Part shown: positions 25,206-33,507 of the stretch, in pieces
Layout of the letters: every line of letters begins with the position of its first letter
Position numbering within the stretch: position 1 is the stretch's first letter
Assembly (NCBI GenBank): GCA_002483105.1
Contig: DLHG01000013.1
Span: forward strand, 248,001-312,000
DNA: 64,000 nucleotides
Source: Bacteroidetes bacterium UBA7674
GTDB taxonomy: Bacteria > Bacteroidota > Bacteroidia > Chitinophagales > Chitinophagaceae
Direction of reading: 5' to 3'
The notes under the pieces: model-generated
What the model saw: only the letters and a program-made list of their open reading frames with translations
Told to the model about the DNA's origin: nothing
Databases searched by the model: none
Made by a program: the position numbers and the translations under genes

Positions 25206-25826
25206 ATGAAAAAACTCATTCTACTCTTCGCCGCGATCATTTTCGCAATCAACATCAATGCCCAAACTAAGGCAGACGTCTTCAACTCCGGTACCGAGCT
25301 CACCTGGCTCGGGCTTGATTTCTCGCAAGTGAACTTCATCGGCTCTGCAACACAATGGAAAGACGCGGGTGAGATAACCAGCGACCAGATGCGCGATAAA
25401 TACTTCCCCGCCTGGAACGAACTATTCCAGAAAGAACCGGAAAAGTATGATGTAGCTAAAGCGACCAACCGAAGTAGCGTAAAGTACGCGCTCATGGTAA
25501 CCGAGAAGGCTAACAACTCACTTAAGCGCGATTACTTCGTTGATGATGCAAATCTATATTACACACTCGATGAAGCTAAAGTGGCGGCACTGGTAAAGAA
25601 GTATAATTTCCAGGGAAATAAAGGCCTGGGGCTGATATTCTTTGTGGAAGGAATGAGCAAGGGCAAAGAGCAGTCTTGCGCATGGGCTACGTTCGTAAAT
25701 ATGGACACAAAAGAAGTCCTGTGGACGCAACGCATAGTTGGTAAAACAGGTATGGCGATAGGTTTCCGCAACTATTGGGCAAATACATTTAACAACATGC
25801 TCAAAGACCTGAAGAAAAAGGGATAA
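25206..25826 (+). CDS. Secreted protein of unknown function
   Basis: 206 residues from the ATG at 25206 (another in-frame ATG at 25185 would add 7 residues). Signal peptide 'LILLFAAIIFAININA' with cleavage before QTKAD. The mature part is about 185 residues, without Cys-rich or barrel features, mixed alpha/beta; 'SCAWATFVNMDTKEVLWTQR' looks like a conserved core. It lies within the ACP-thioesterase-ketosynthase group and may be a periplasmic accessory of it. Family not recognised. Confidence 0.78.
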   Translation: MKKLILLFAAIIFAININAQTKADVFNSGTELTWLGLDFSQVNFIGSATQWKDAGEITSDQMRDKYFPAWNELFQKEPEKYDVAKATNRSSVKYALMVTEKANNSLKRDYFVDDANLYYTLDEAKVAALVKKYNFQGNKGLGLIFFVEGMSKGKEQSCAWATFVNMDTKEVLWTQRIVGKTGMAIGFRNYWANTFNNMLKDLKKKG

Positions 25827-25917
25827 ACATGATACTCGATACATGATACTCGATATTCAGCATCGAGCAACAAGAATCGAGTATCCAGCATCTAGTAACG
25901 AGTATCGAGAACCGAGA
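25827..25917. repeat. GATACTCGAT/ATCGAGTATC repeat cluster
   Basis: Two perfect tandem copies of ACATGATACTCGAT (25827-25840 and 25841-25854), then inverted matches ATCGAGTATC (25876-25885) and CGAGTATCGAG (25899-25909). It ends at the thioesterase start codon. Confidence 0.85.
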
Positions 25918-26343
25918 ATGCACAAGACACTCAAACATAGTTTAGAAATAGAAGTAAAGTTCAGCGAGGCTGACCCTTTGGGAATCGTCTGGCACGGACA
26001 CTATATCCGTTATTTCGAAGACGGTCGTGAGGCATTCGGCAAGGCATACGGACTCCGCTATCTTGACCTGTATCGCGAGAATATCGTTATACCTATAGTG
26101 AAGATAGATTGTGACTATAAGAAAATACTTCGCTACAGCCACCGCGTGCGACTGGAAACGACATACCACGACAGCAAAGCGGCAAAGCTGATGTTCAAGT
26201 ACACCATGTTTGATATCAATACCAATGAAGTGATCGCCACAGGTAGCTCCATGCAGGTATTCACAAATAAAGAAACAATGGAACTCATGCTCACCATTCC
26301 TCCCTTCATGGAAGACTGGAAGAAGAAATGGTTGAACGATTAA
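25918..26343 (+). CDS. Hotdog acyl-CoA/ACP thioesterase (4HBT family)
   Basis: 141 residues from the ATG at 25918; the upstream frame is a repeat. The 4HBT active-site region is 'FSEADPLGIVWHGHYIRYFE', with the catalytic acidic residue in 'EADPLG'. The family hydrolyses acyl-CoA or acyl-ACP thioesters. Here the gene follows an ACP, acyltransferase and dehydratase, and precedes a ketosynthase, so it probably edits or releases a chain on that ACP. Confidence 0.88.
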   Translation: MHKTLKHSLEIEVKFSEADPLGIVWHGHYIRYFEDGREAFGKAYGLRYLDLYRENIVIPIVKIDCDYKKILRYSHRVRLETTYHDSKAAKLMFKYTMFDINTNEVIATGSSMQVFTNKETMELMLTIPPFMEDWKKKWLND

Positions 26344-26347
26344 TAAT

Positions 26348-26373
26348 GTAGGGGCGATCCCTTGCGGTCGCCC
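26348..26373. repeat. GTARGGGCG...GGTCGCCC palindromic repeat, copy 1
   Basis: A 26-base element matching 23 of 26 positions with the reverse complement of 47243-47268. Its ends (GGGCG/CGCCC) are complementary. Confidence 0.75.
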
Positions 26374-26389
26374 GGCTCGCATAAAGTAA

Positions 26390-26440
26390 GTAGCGTCTGT
26401 ACGGCTTTTTGCCGTCAGTACGCGTTGAAGGAAACGCTAC
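26390..26440. repeat. GTAGCGT-flanked palindromic repeat, copy 1
   Basis: GTAGCGTCTGTACGGC, T-rich loop, GCCGTCAGTACGCGTT, ending AACGCTAC that pairs with the initial GTAGCGT. A close copy lies at 62689-62725. Confidence 0.75.
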
Positions 26441-26530
26441 ACTTCTGCGAATATCTGCGATGTCTGCGGGAGAATAAAAGGAAAAAATAAAAGCTTAGCG
26501 CCTTTGCGTCTCAGCGGTTAAATAGAATAA

Positions 26531-27655
26531 ATGAACGTTTACGCACTTGCCACCAATATCACTTCTTCCCTGGGTATTACCACCGCAGCCAACTGGCAAG
26601 CAGTAGCCAACGGAAACATCGGCGTGCGCCAATACGAAGACGCATCACTCAGCAATACGGCTTTCTTCGCCTCCCGTATAGAACCCGCAGTATGGCAAAG
26701 CATCCATCAACAAACGCACAGTACACAAGTATTATCCCCCTTCGAGCAACTCGCTATCTTCTCTGCAAAGAAAGCCATCAGCGAATGTCGTGAAGAGATT
26801 GACCTTTCAGAAACGGTCTTTATACTATCCACTACCAAAGGGAATATCGAATGGCTCGGACAAGTACCGGATGAGCGCATACTGCTCAGCACCAGCGCAG
26901 ACATCATTGCCAAAGAATTAGGCATCAGCAATAAAGCCATCGTCATATCCCACGCCTGCGTATCAGGAGTGGTAGCGGTCACGCATGCTGCACGTTTGCT
27001 ACAATCAGGAAAATACAAGAATGCCATCGTCACAGGTTGTGACCGATTCTCCCGTTTTGTACTGAATGGCTTTCAGTCCTTCCAGGCAATAGCAGATGAA
27101 CCCTGCCGCCCATTCGATGCTGCCCGTAAAGGCATCAACCTCGGTGAAGCAGCCGGAACTATCATCCTATCCGTAAATGCGGAAATGCCCCTTGCAGAAA
27201 TTCATGCAGGTAGCACTTCGAACGATGCCAATCATATCTCCGGCCCCTCCCGTACTGGTGAGGAACTGGCACTGGCTATCACAAGGGCACTGGAAGGTTC
27301 AGGCGTAGCAGCCTCGCAGATCAACATGGTCTCCGCTCATGGTACGGCTACTCTCTACAATGATGAAATGGAAGCGAAGGCTTTCGCAGTTGCAAATGTG
27401 GTACATGCACCTGTCCACAGCTTCAAAAGCTACATCGGTCATACCCTCGGCGCAGCAGGCGTAGTAGAAAGCGCCCTGCTCATAGAAGCCATCCAACGAC
27501 AACAACTCATCCCATCTTCCGGCTATTCAGAAAATGGCGTATCAGAACCCCTCAACGTCACCACCCAAATGCAACCTGCAGAACTCAATTACGTTCTTAA
27601 AACCGCCTCAGGCTTCGGCGGGTGTAATGCGACGTTGGTTATTGGGAAGGTATAG
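26531..27655 (+). CDS. Beta-ketoacyl-ACP synthase
   Basis: 374 residues, somewhat shorter than FabF. The full Cys-His-His triad is present: C143 in 'SHACVSG', H270 in 'SAHGTAT', H304 in 'YIGHTLGAAG'. The N-terminal KAS half is present ('MNVYALATNITSSLG'). Placed after ACP, dehydratase and thioesterase genes, it probably extends a dedicated chain (aryl polyene, flexirubin-like or unusual lipid). A separate ketoreductase is not in this window, so the set is incomplete or split. Confidence 0.88.
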   Translation: MNVYALATNITSSLGITTAANWQAVANGNIGVRQYEDASLSNTAFFASRIEPAVWQSIHQQTHSTQVLSPFEQLAIFSAKKAISECREEIDLSETVFILSTTKGNIEWLGQVPDERILLSTSADIIAKELGISNKAIVISHACVSGVVAVTHAARLLQSGKYKNAIVTGCDRFSRFVLNGFQSFQAIADEPCRPFDAARKGINLGEAAGTIILSVNAEMPLAEIHAGSTSNDANHISGPSRTGEELALAITRALEGSGVAASQINMVSAHGTATLYNDEMEAKAFAVANVVHAPVHSFKSYIGHTLGAAGVVESALLIEAIQRQQLIPSSGYSENGVSEPLNVTTQMQPAELNYVLKTASGFGGCNATLVIGKV

Positions 27656-27730
27656 CGCTCCCGTCATTGCCCTTCCGAACGGATAATTCATCCGGGCGGG
27701 CGAGGAAGGAAGCAATCTAGTCAGAACGAT

Positions 27731-27790
27731 CATCAAAACAACATCTGTCATCCTAAGCATAGCGAAGGATCTATCAAGATGAGCAATACA
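27731..27790. repeat. GTCATCC...GCGAAGGATCT-type intergenic repeat
   Basis: A stretch reading GTCATCCTAAGCATAGCGAAGGATCT and then CAAGATGAGC matches a repeat type common between genes of this phylum (as I recall). Non-coding. Confidence 0.4.
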
Positions 27791-27867
27791 CGAACACTGG
27801 TCGAAGCATTTGCTTCGTCCAACCATAGAGCAAGTATTTACTTGCGATACGAAAATTGGAAACCGTT

Positions 27868-27887
27868 AATTGAAAACTGCTAACTGG
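27868..27887. repeat. AATTGAAAACTGYTAACTGG repeat spanning a stop codon, copy 1
   Basis: A 20-base unit, 19 of 20 identical to 31619-31638. Its minus-strand reading supplies the TAG stop of the M20 gene. Confidence 0.75.
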
Positions 27888-29064
27888 ATATTGCCCTATA
27901 CGCCAGCCACGCCATCATCCCAACACCCACCTTCAACGCATTCTCATTAATATCGAAATGCGCATTATGCACCGGCGCTAAGAATTCCTTATCATCAGTA
28001 TTCGTCCCTATACGGAAGAAACAGCCGGGAACGTGATGCGTATAAAAACTAAAGTCCTCACCAGCCATTCTCGGACTGAGTGTCTTTACATTTTCCTCAC
28101 CCATATATTCCTTACCCCAACCTTCAGCTTGCGCCGTAAGTGCAGGGTCGTTGAACAGGGAAGGGTAACCTGTAGGAATTTCTACGGTAGCAGTAGCGCC
28201 ATAGGCCTCACAGGTCAGTTGGGTAATTCTCTTTATCCAGTCGTGGGCCTCATAGCGCCACTTTTCATCCATAGTGCGGAAGGTGCCTAGTATCTCCACA
28301 CTATCGGGTATCACATTTGTGGCAAAACCACCTGATATTTTACCAAACGTCAGCACCGATGGAATGAACGCATTCGCCTTGCGCGAAACCACTTGTTGCA
28401 AAGCAACTATTACTTGTGCTGCAGTAGCTATCGGGTCAACTGTCTGGTGGGGCAGGGCAGCGTGTCCACCTTTGCCATGTATGGTTATATATACCTCATC
28501 TGCACTCGCCATATACTGTCCAGCCCTAAAGCCGACAGTACCATATGGAAGATGCGGATAAACATGCAATGCAAATATTGCTTCCGGCTTAGGATTTTCC
28601 AGTACGCCGTCTTTTATCATCAGGCTCGCGCCTCCGGGATGTTTCTCTTCTCCGGGCTGGAATAATAGTTTGATCGTCCCTTCCCACTCTCCACGCAGCT
28701 CATGTAATATTTTCGCAGCACCAAGTAAGCAACTGCTATGTACGTCATGACCACAAGCGTGCATGACGCCGTCATTCTGTGAACGGTAAGAGATAGTATT
28801 GGCTTCTTGTATCGGTAATGCGTCCATGTCAGCGCGTAGAGCTATACAACGCTTGCCGGGGTTCTTACCTTCCAGTATACCGACTATGCCGGTGCCTGCT
28901 ACACCTGTCTGGTGCTTAATGCCCCAGTCGGTCAGTTTTTGTGCTATAAAAGATGATGTCTCATACTCCTGGAACGAAAGTTCAGGATGCGAATGTATAT
29001 GGTGGCGGATAGCTTGTACTTCGGGGAAGTATTGCTCTGCCTTAGTCCGTATTTGATCTATCAT
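27880..29064 (-). CDS. M20 family metallo-amidohydrolase (hippurate/N-acyl amino acid hydrolase type)
   Basis: 394 residues. Zn-binding and family motifs are clear: 'LRADMDALPI' near 80, 'MHACGHDVHSSCLLG' near 105, 'LLFQPGEEKHPGG' near 140 and the C-terminal 'SPRMAGEDFSFY'. Members cleave N-acyl or N-acetyl amino acids in the cytoplasm. The start ATG overlaps the SPOR gene by 23 bases (both on the minus strand), so the two are likely co-transcribed. Confidence 0.92.
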   Translation of the reverse strand: MIDQIRTKAEQYFPEVQAIRHHIHSHPELSFQEYETSSFIAQKLTDWGIKHQTGVAGTGIVGILEGKNPGKRCIALRADMDALPIQEANTISYRSQNDGVMHACGHDVHSSCLLGAAKILHELRGEWEGTIKLLFQPGEEKHPGGASLMIKDGVLENPKPEAIFALHVYPHLPYGTVGFRAGQYMASADEVYITIHGKGGHAALPHQTVDPIATAAQVIVALQQVVSRKANAFIPSVLTFGKISGGFATNVIPDSVEILGTFRTMDEKWRYEAHDWIKRITQLTCEAYGATATVEIPTGYPSLFNDPALTAQAEGWGKEYMGEENVKTLSPRMAGEDFSFYTHHVPGCFFRIGTNTDDKEFLAPVHNAHFDINENALKVGVGMMAWLAYRAISS

Positions 29065-29512
29065 CTTTTTCCTTGTGCGTATTTATGTGTCGGAAAACAA
29101 CCATGTCTGGCACTATCATGCAAGGATTGTATAGCGTAGATAGTTTATTATACATTTCCTGTGCTTCCGCCCTGCTGCGATAGTCGCCCACTTTTACTTT
29201 AAAGCGTGGTGTCACATAGGTCATATAAGTATGCACATTCGGGAAGCGGCGTTGAAAATCAATTTTCATTTTAGCTGCCTTGCTGCGGTCATTACCACTA
29301 TATATCTGTACACGAAACCCTCTGCCTGAGTATATACCACTTCCTCCACCACCTGTTGATTTTGTTTTCTTCATCAGTACATCCAAACGAGGATCTGCAT
29401 GTACGATGGTATTCACCGCTAGCAACTCGGTAGTATCAACCGCAGGTTTTTTCTGCGCCGATACAGCTCCGGCAATACAAAGGAATAATAGTATGTATAA
29501 ATGTCTGATCAT
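29042..29512 (-). CDS. Exported SPOR-domain protein
   Basis: 156 residues from the ATG at 29512. Signal peptide 'MIRHLYILLFLCIAGAVSA' is followed by a SPOR domain, a peptidoglycan-binding fold, at about residues 75-145 ('FRVQIYSGNDRSKAAKMK', 'KVKVGDYRSRAEAQEMYNKL'). It probably binds denuded glycan strands in the periplasm. The last 23 bases overlap the M20 gene start. Confidence 0.9.
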   Translation of the reverse strand: MIRHLYILLFLCIAGAVSAQKKPAVDTTELLAVNTIVHADPRLDVLMKKTKSTGGGGSGIYSGRGFRVQIYSGNDRSKAAKMKIDFQRRFPNVHTYMTYVTPRFKVKVGDYRSRAEAQEMYNKLSTLYNPCMIVPDMVVFRHINTHKEKDDRSNTD

Positions 29513-29521
29513 GGTCAATTC

Positions 29522-30181
29522 TTAAATGGCTTTGCTCTCTTCCACTATTTGTATACTGGCCGAGCAGCCAAGGCGGGTCGCACCTGCGTCCACCAGTTCT
29601 TTAGCAAAGGCAAAGGTACGAATACCTCCCGAAGCTTTTATAGCAATTGTTTCCGGCAAATGCTGGCGCATCAGCTCCACAGCCCTTACGGTAGCCCCTG
29701 TCTGAGCATAGCCCGTAGAGGTCTTCATAAAGTCAATACCTAGCGGATAGTATAACTCACAGCATTTCAGTAGCTCCGTATCGCTCAGGATGCCACTTTC
29801 AACTATTATTTTAACGCTTTTGCCCGCTTCGTGGCAAAGGTCGGTACAGGCCTTTATTTCGTTTTGCAGGTAGGTATAGTTGCCATCTTTCAGGGCGGTG
29901 ATGTTATGGACGATGTCCAGTTCATCCGCACCATCTGCTATGGCTTGTTCTATTTCCTTCAGTTTAGCATCTGTGCTGCTGTACCCGAAGGGGAAACCGA
30001 TAACGGTAGCAACTTTTACGTTGCTACCGTTCGTTAATTCTTTTGCTGCTTTTACAAAGTAGGGTGGCACACATACCGCCGCGAAACTTTGCTCAACCGC
30101 TTCCGCACATAGCTTTTGTATATCAGCCAGCGTAGTTTCCGGCTTCAGTATAGTATGGTCTATGTATGAGGCTATGTTCAT
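29522..30181 (-). CDS. deoC: Deoxyribose-phosphate aldolase
   Basis: 219 residues. The Schiff-base Lys is K153 in 'DFMKTSTGYA' and the second catalytic Lys is K182 in 'IKASGGIRTF'. The enzyme splits deoxyribose-5-phosphate into glyceraldehyde-3-phosphate and acetaldehyde. Its start codon overlaps the icd stop by one base (TAATG), so translation is probably coupled. Confidence 0.96.
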   Translation of the reverse strand: MNIASYIDHTILKPETTLADIQKLCAEAVEQSFAAVCVPPYFVKAAKELTNGSNVKVATVIGFPFGYSSTDAKLKEIEQAIADGADELDIVHNITALKDGNYTYLQNEIKACTDLCHEAGKSVKIIVESGILSDTELLKCCELYYPLGIDFMKTSTGYAQTGATVRAVELMRQHLPETIAIKASGGIRTFAFAKELVDAGATRLGCSASIQIVEESKAI

Positions 30182-31449
30182 TACAGGTTTTTGATCAGTT
30201 CGTTAGCAAATTCACTGGTCTTCAGCAAGGTTGCATCATTCATCAGGTTGTAAAAATCCACCGTTACACGCTTGCGCTTAATGGTTTCACCCAGCGAAGC
30301 AAGTATGCTGTCAGCGGCTTCATGCCAGCCCATATATTGCAGCATCATCACACCACTCAGTAACAGAGATGACGGGTTCATGCTGTCAGTATTCGCGAAG
30401 CGTGGTGCGGTACCGTGTGTTGCTTCGAACACAGCGTGACCTGTATTGTAGTTGATGTTCGCGCCCGGCGCTATACCTATACCACCTACAGCTGCGGCCA
30501 GTGCATCAGATATATAGTCACCATTCAGGTTCAGCGTAGCCACAACTGAATAGTCTTGCGGAGCAAGCAGTATCTGCTGCAGGAAGTTATCAGCTATCAC
30601 ATCTTTGATAATGAGTTTGCCTGCTGCTTCCGCTTTCTTCATATTGGCATTGGCTTTATCTTCACCTTCGGTTTTGCGGGCTCTTTCCCATTGTCCCCAT
30701 GTATAAACCTGGTCGCCATATTCTCTCTCAGCTAATTCATAACCCCAGTTCTTGAAGCCACCTTCAGTGAACTTCATGATGTTGCCTTTATGTACTATCG
30801 TAACAGAAGGCTTCTTATGTTCCAGTGCATATTTAATAGCAGCACGGATCAGACGCTCAGAACCTTCTTTAGATACAGGCTTAATTCCGAATGAACTTGT
30901 TTCAGGGAAACGCACTTTTTTAAGTCCGCCTACTTCAGCCAGAAACTCACGCATCTTCGCTGCTTCAGGGCTATCGTAGTTAAACTCGATACCCGCATAT
31001 ATATCTTCAGTGTTCTCACGGAAGATCACCATATCTACATTCTCAGGATGCTTCACCGGAGATGGTACACCATGGAACCAACTCACCGGACGCAAACAAA
31101 CATACAGATCCAGCTCCTGGCGCATAGCTACGTTCAGTGAACGGATACCACCACCTACAGGAGTCGTCAACGGACCTTTTATAGAAACTAAATATTCTTT
31201 GGCTATATCAAGAGACTCTTTTGGAAGCCATTCGCCCGTTTGGTTGAATGCTTTTTCACCCGCAAGAATTTCTTTCCATTCTATTTTGCGTTTGCCACCG
31301 TAGCTTTTTTCAATAGCAGCATCCATTACTTTTTTGCTGGCGCCCCATACGTCCGGACCTATGCCATCACCTTCTATAAATGGTATTGTAGGATTATCAG
31401 GTACATTCAGTAGCCCGTTATCGCCCATGGTTATCTTCTGTGAAGCCAT
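30181..31449 (-). CDS. icd: NADP-dependent isocitrate dehydrogenase (E. coli-type)
   Basis: 422 residues, matching the E. coli/Icd subfamily. Conserved blocks are 'IEGDGIGPDVW', 'NVAMRQELDLYVCLRPV', 'FRENTEDIYAGIE', 'IVHKGNIMKFTEGGF', 'DNFLQQIL' and 'ATHGTAPRFANTD'. It performs oxidative decarboxylation of isocitrate to 2-oxoglutarate. A different, eukaryote-like isocitrate dehydrogenase is encoded at 45830-47059. It shares the TAATG junction with deoC. Confidence 0.95.
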   Translation of the reverse strand: MASQKITMGDNGLLNVPDNPTIPFIEGDGIGPDVWGASKKVMDAAIEKSYGGKRKIEWKEILAGEKAFNQTGEWLPKESLDIAKEYLVSIKGPLTTPVGGGIRSLNVAMRQELDLYVCLRPVSWFHGVPSPVKHPENVDMVIFRENTEDIYAGIEFNYDSPEAAKMREFLAEVGGLKKVRFPETSSFGIKPVSKEGSERLIRAAIKYALEHKKPSVTIVHKGNIMKFTEGGFKNWGYELAEREYGDQVYTWGQWERARKTEGEDKANANMKKAEAAGKLIIKDVIADNFLQQILLAPQDYSVVATLNLNGDYISDALAAAVGGIGIAPGANINYNTGHAVFEATHGTAPRFANTDSMNPSSLLLSGVMMLQYMGWHEAADSILASLGETIKRKRVTVDFYNLMNDATLLKTSEFANELIKNL

Positions 31450-31618
31450 AATATGTTGCTTAGATTTTTTGTTTTTAGATGCGCGCGAAGTTAAGGCAAA
31501 ACGGGCTATGATAGATTAGAAAATGATAATAAAACGGCGACATTATATTATGAAAAATGCATATTGTCCCCTTTGTTGGTCGCCTGACCAATAACCTGCT
31601 CGCAAACTGTAAACTGAT

Positions 31619-31638
31619 AATTGAAAACTGTTAACTGG
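31619..31638. repeat. AATTGAAAACTGYTAACTGG repeat spanning a stop codon, copy 2
   Basis: The unit supplies the TAA stop of the histidine kinase gene on the minus strand, and is preceded by further ACTG units at 31606 and 31613. Confidence 0.75.
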
Positions 31639-32689
31639 CGCTTGCTTTCTCCAGCGTAAACCCAAAGGAACTGCCCACACCCAGCTTACTCCGCACATTC
31701 ACCGTTTGCCCGTGTGCTTCTACGATGTGCTTTACAATGGCGAGGCCAAGCCCCGTTCCGCCGATGCTGCGGTTCCGGCTTTTATCAGCGCGGTAGAAGC
31801 GTTCGAATATCCTTGGTAAATGCTCCTCGGCAATACCCGGACCCTCATCTGATATTTCAGTAAAAACGTGTTGGCCATCTATCTCATAGATACCTGCAGT
31901 TATCGTGGCATTTTCCGGACCGTATTTTATGGCGTTTTCTATCAGGTTGGTGAGTACTTGCCGTATCTTAGGCTTATCGGCAGTTACGGATATCGGGCGC
32001 TCTGTTCCTTTTTTGATCTCGAGCGTCACATTCTTTTCCTCGGCACGCAGGTGCATTTCTTCAAACACCTCGCGTACCAGCTCGTGCATCACGAATGTTT
32101 CCTGTATAATAGGTATGCGCCCCGATTCCAGTTTGGATATTTCATCAAGGTCATCAACAAGCCTTGCCAATCGTTCCACGCTGCGTGAGGCGTTGGAGAG
32201 GAACTTCTTGTTCACGCTCGGGTCTTCCAGTGCACCGCCGAGAAGGGTCTCTACATAGCCCTGTATGCTGAAGATAGGGGTGCGCAATTCATGCGCAAGG
32301 TTAGATAAAAATTCCTTCCTGAATTGCTCATTTGCACGGAGCATTTCTATCTCATCTTTCTTTTGATTGGCCCAGCGAGCCACGTCCACGCTCACTTCGT
32401 CTATCGACTTCTGAGGGAGTATCGTTTCGTAGAAGAACTCTTCTTTCTTAGTCGCTTTTGTCTGGTAGATGAATTTGTATATCAGCTTTATCTTCCGGTA
32501 AATGAAGCGCTGAAGTGTGTAGTGGTACAAATAATAAATGATCACAAAAGTGATCACGAATACTATTAAGGGAATATACCAGTCGGGTCTGAGAGCCAGG
32601 CTCATCAAAGCATTAACGGTGCCGATGATCAGCGCTGTAATGAATGATAGGAGTCGAGGAGACAGATTTTTGGCATCTAGTACGGACAT
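31631..32689 (-). CDS. PhoR-like sensor histidine kinase
   Basis: 352 residues. Two hydrophobic segments at about 14-30 and 40-56 anchor it to the inner membrane, with practically no periplasmic sensor domain between them. The HisKA phosphoacceptor is H133 ('SNLAHELRTPIFSIQGY'). The HATPase domain shows the N-box 'NLIENAIKYGPENA', G1 'DEGPGIAEEHLPRIFERFYR' and G2 'GGTGLGLAIVKHI'. It lies directly downstream of its response regulator (11 bases apart). The sensed signal cannot be told from sequence. Confidence 0.93.
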   Translation of the reverse strand: MSVLDAKNLSPRLLSFITALIIGTVNALMSLALRPDWYIPLIVFVITFVIIYYLYHYTLQRFIYRKIKLIYKFIYQTKATKKEEFFYETILPQKSIDEVSVDVARWANQKKDEIEMLRANEQFRKEFLSNLAHELRTPIFSIQGYVETLLGGALEDPSVNKKFLSNASRSVERLARLVDDLDEISKLESGRIPIIQETFVMHELVREVFEEMHLRAEEKNVTLEIKKGTERPISVTADKPKIRQVLTNLIENAIKYGPENATITAGIYEIDGQHVFTEISDEGPGIAEEHLPRIFERFYRADKSRNRSIGGTGLGLAIVKHIVEAHGQTVNVRSKLGVGSSFGFTLEKASAS

Positions 32690-32700
32690 ACAGTACTAAA

Positions 32701-33387
32701 CTAGTCCATTTCAAACTTATAACCTACACCTTTCACGGTAGTTATAAGGTCTATCCCAACTTTCTGGCGAATCTTACGGATATGTACGTCTATGGTACGG
32801 TCACCTACTATTACTTCAGTACCCCATACACGTTGCAGTATCTCATTGCGAAGGAATACACGTCCGGGTTTTGAAGCCAGTAATTGCAGCAATTCAAATT
32901 CTTTCTTTGCCAGCAATATCTCGGTGCCCTTGTAGGTAACGGTAAACTTGGTCTTGTTGATTTCCAGGTCCCCAAAGGTCATCTTTTGTTCCTGGTCATC
33001 GTCCTTCTTCACACGCCTTAACGCAGCAGAGATACGCGTCATCAACAGCTCAGGCTTTATCGGCTTACCAATGTAATCATCAGCGCCTAACCTAAGGCCT
33101 TCTATTTCAGAACGTTCATCGCTGAGGGCTGTGAGGAATATGATGGCTGTCTGGTCAAACTCGTGCATTTGCCTGAGTTCTTTCATTGTCTCCCTGCCGT
33201 CTTTTACGGGCATCATTATGTCCAGCAAAATGAGGTCGGGGCGGAAATCTTTGGCTTTGCGGATAGCATCCATACCATCTTTGGCGGTCGAAATGCTGTA
33301 CCCTTTACTCTTCAGATTGTAGCTGATAAATTCTACTATATCCGGCTCATCATCAACGATCAAAATCTTTCCTGGTAGCGGTTCCAT
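32701..33387 (-). CDS. PhoB/OmpR-family response regulator
   Basis: 228 residues from the ATG at 33387. The N-terminal receiver has the acidic pair D12-D13, phosphoacceptor D56 ('LILLDIMMPVKDG') and conserved Lys near 109 ('IGKPIKPE'). The C-terminal winged helix is 'LAKKEFELLQLLASKPGRVF', 'RNEILQRVWG' and 'RTIDVHIRKIRQKVG'. It pairs with the downstream sensor kinase. Confidence 0.95.
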   Translation of the reverse strand: MEPLPGKILIVDDEPDIVEFISYNLKSKGYSISTAKDGMDAIRKAKDFRPDLILLDIMMPVKDGRETMKELRQMHEFDQTAIIFLTALSDERSEIEGLRLGADDYIGKPIKPELLMTRISAALRRVKKDDDQEQKMTFGDLEINKTKFTVTYKGTEILLAKKEFELLQLLASKPGRVFLRNEILQRVWGTEVIVGDRTIDVHIRKIRQKVGIDLITTVKGVGYKFEMD

Positions 33388-33439
33388 ATTGTTTTCCTGC
33401 AATTCTGACACAATATTAGACTTAAGCTTGTTAACAATG

Positions 33440-33486
33440 AAAAAATGCTGCGTTATGTAATTGTTACCAATCCACAACGCAGCATT
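33440..33486 (-). terminator. Terminator of the coiled-coil gene
   Basis: An 11-bp stem AATGCTGCGTT/AACGCAGCATT with a 21-base loop; six T residues on the minus strand after the stem. Confidence 0.75.
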
Positions 33487-33507
33487 AAGGTACTAAATAG
33501 TCTTCGA

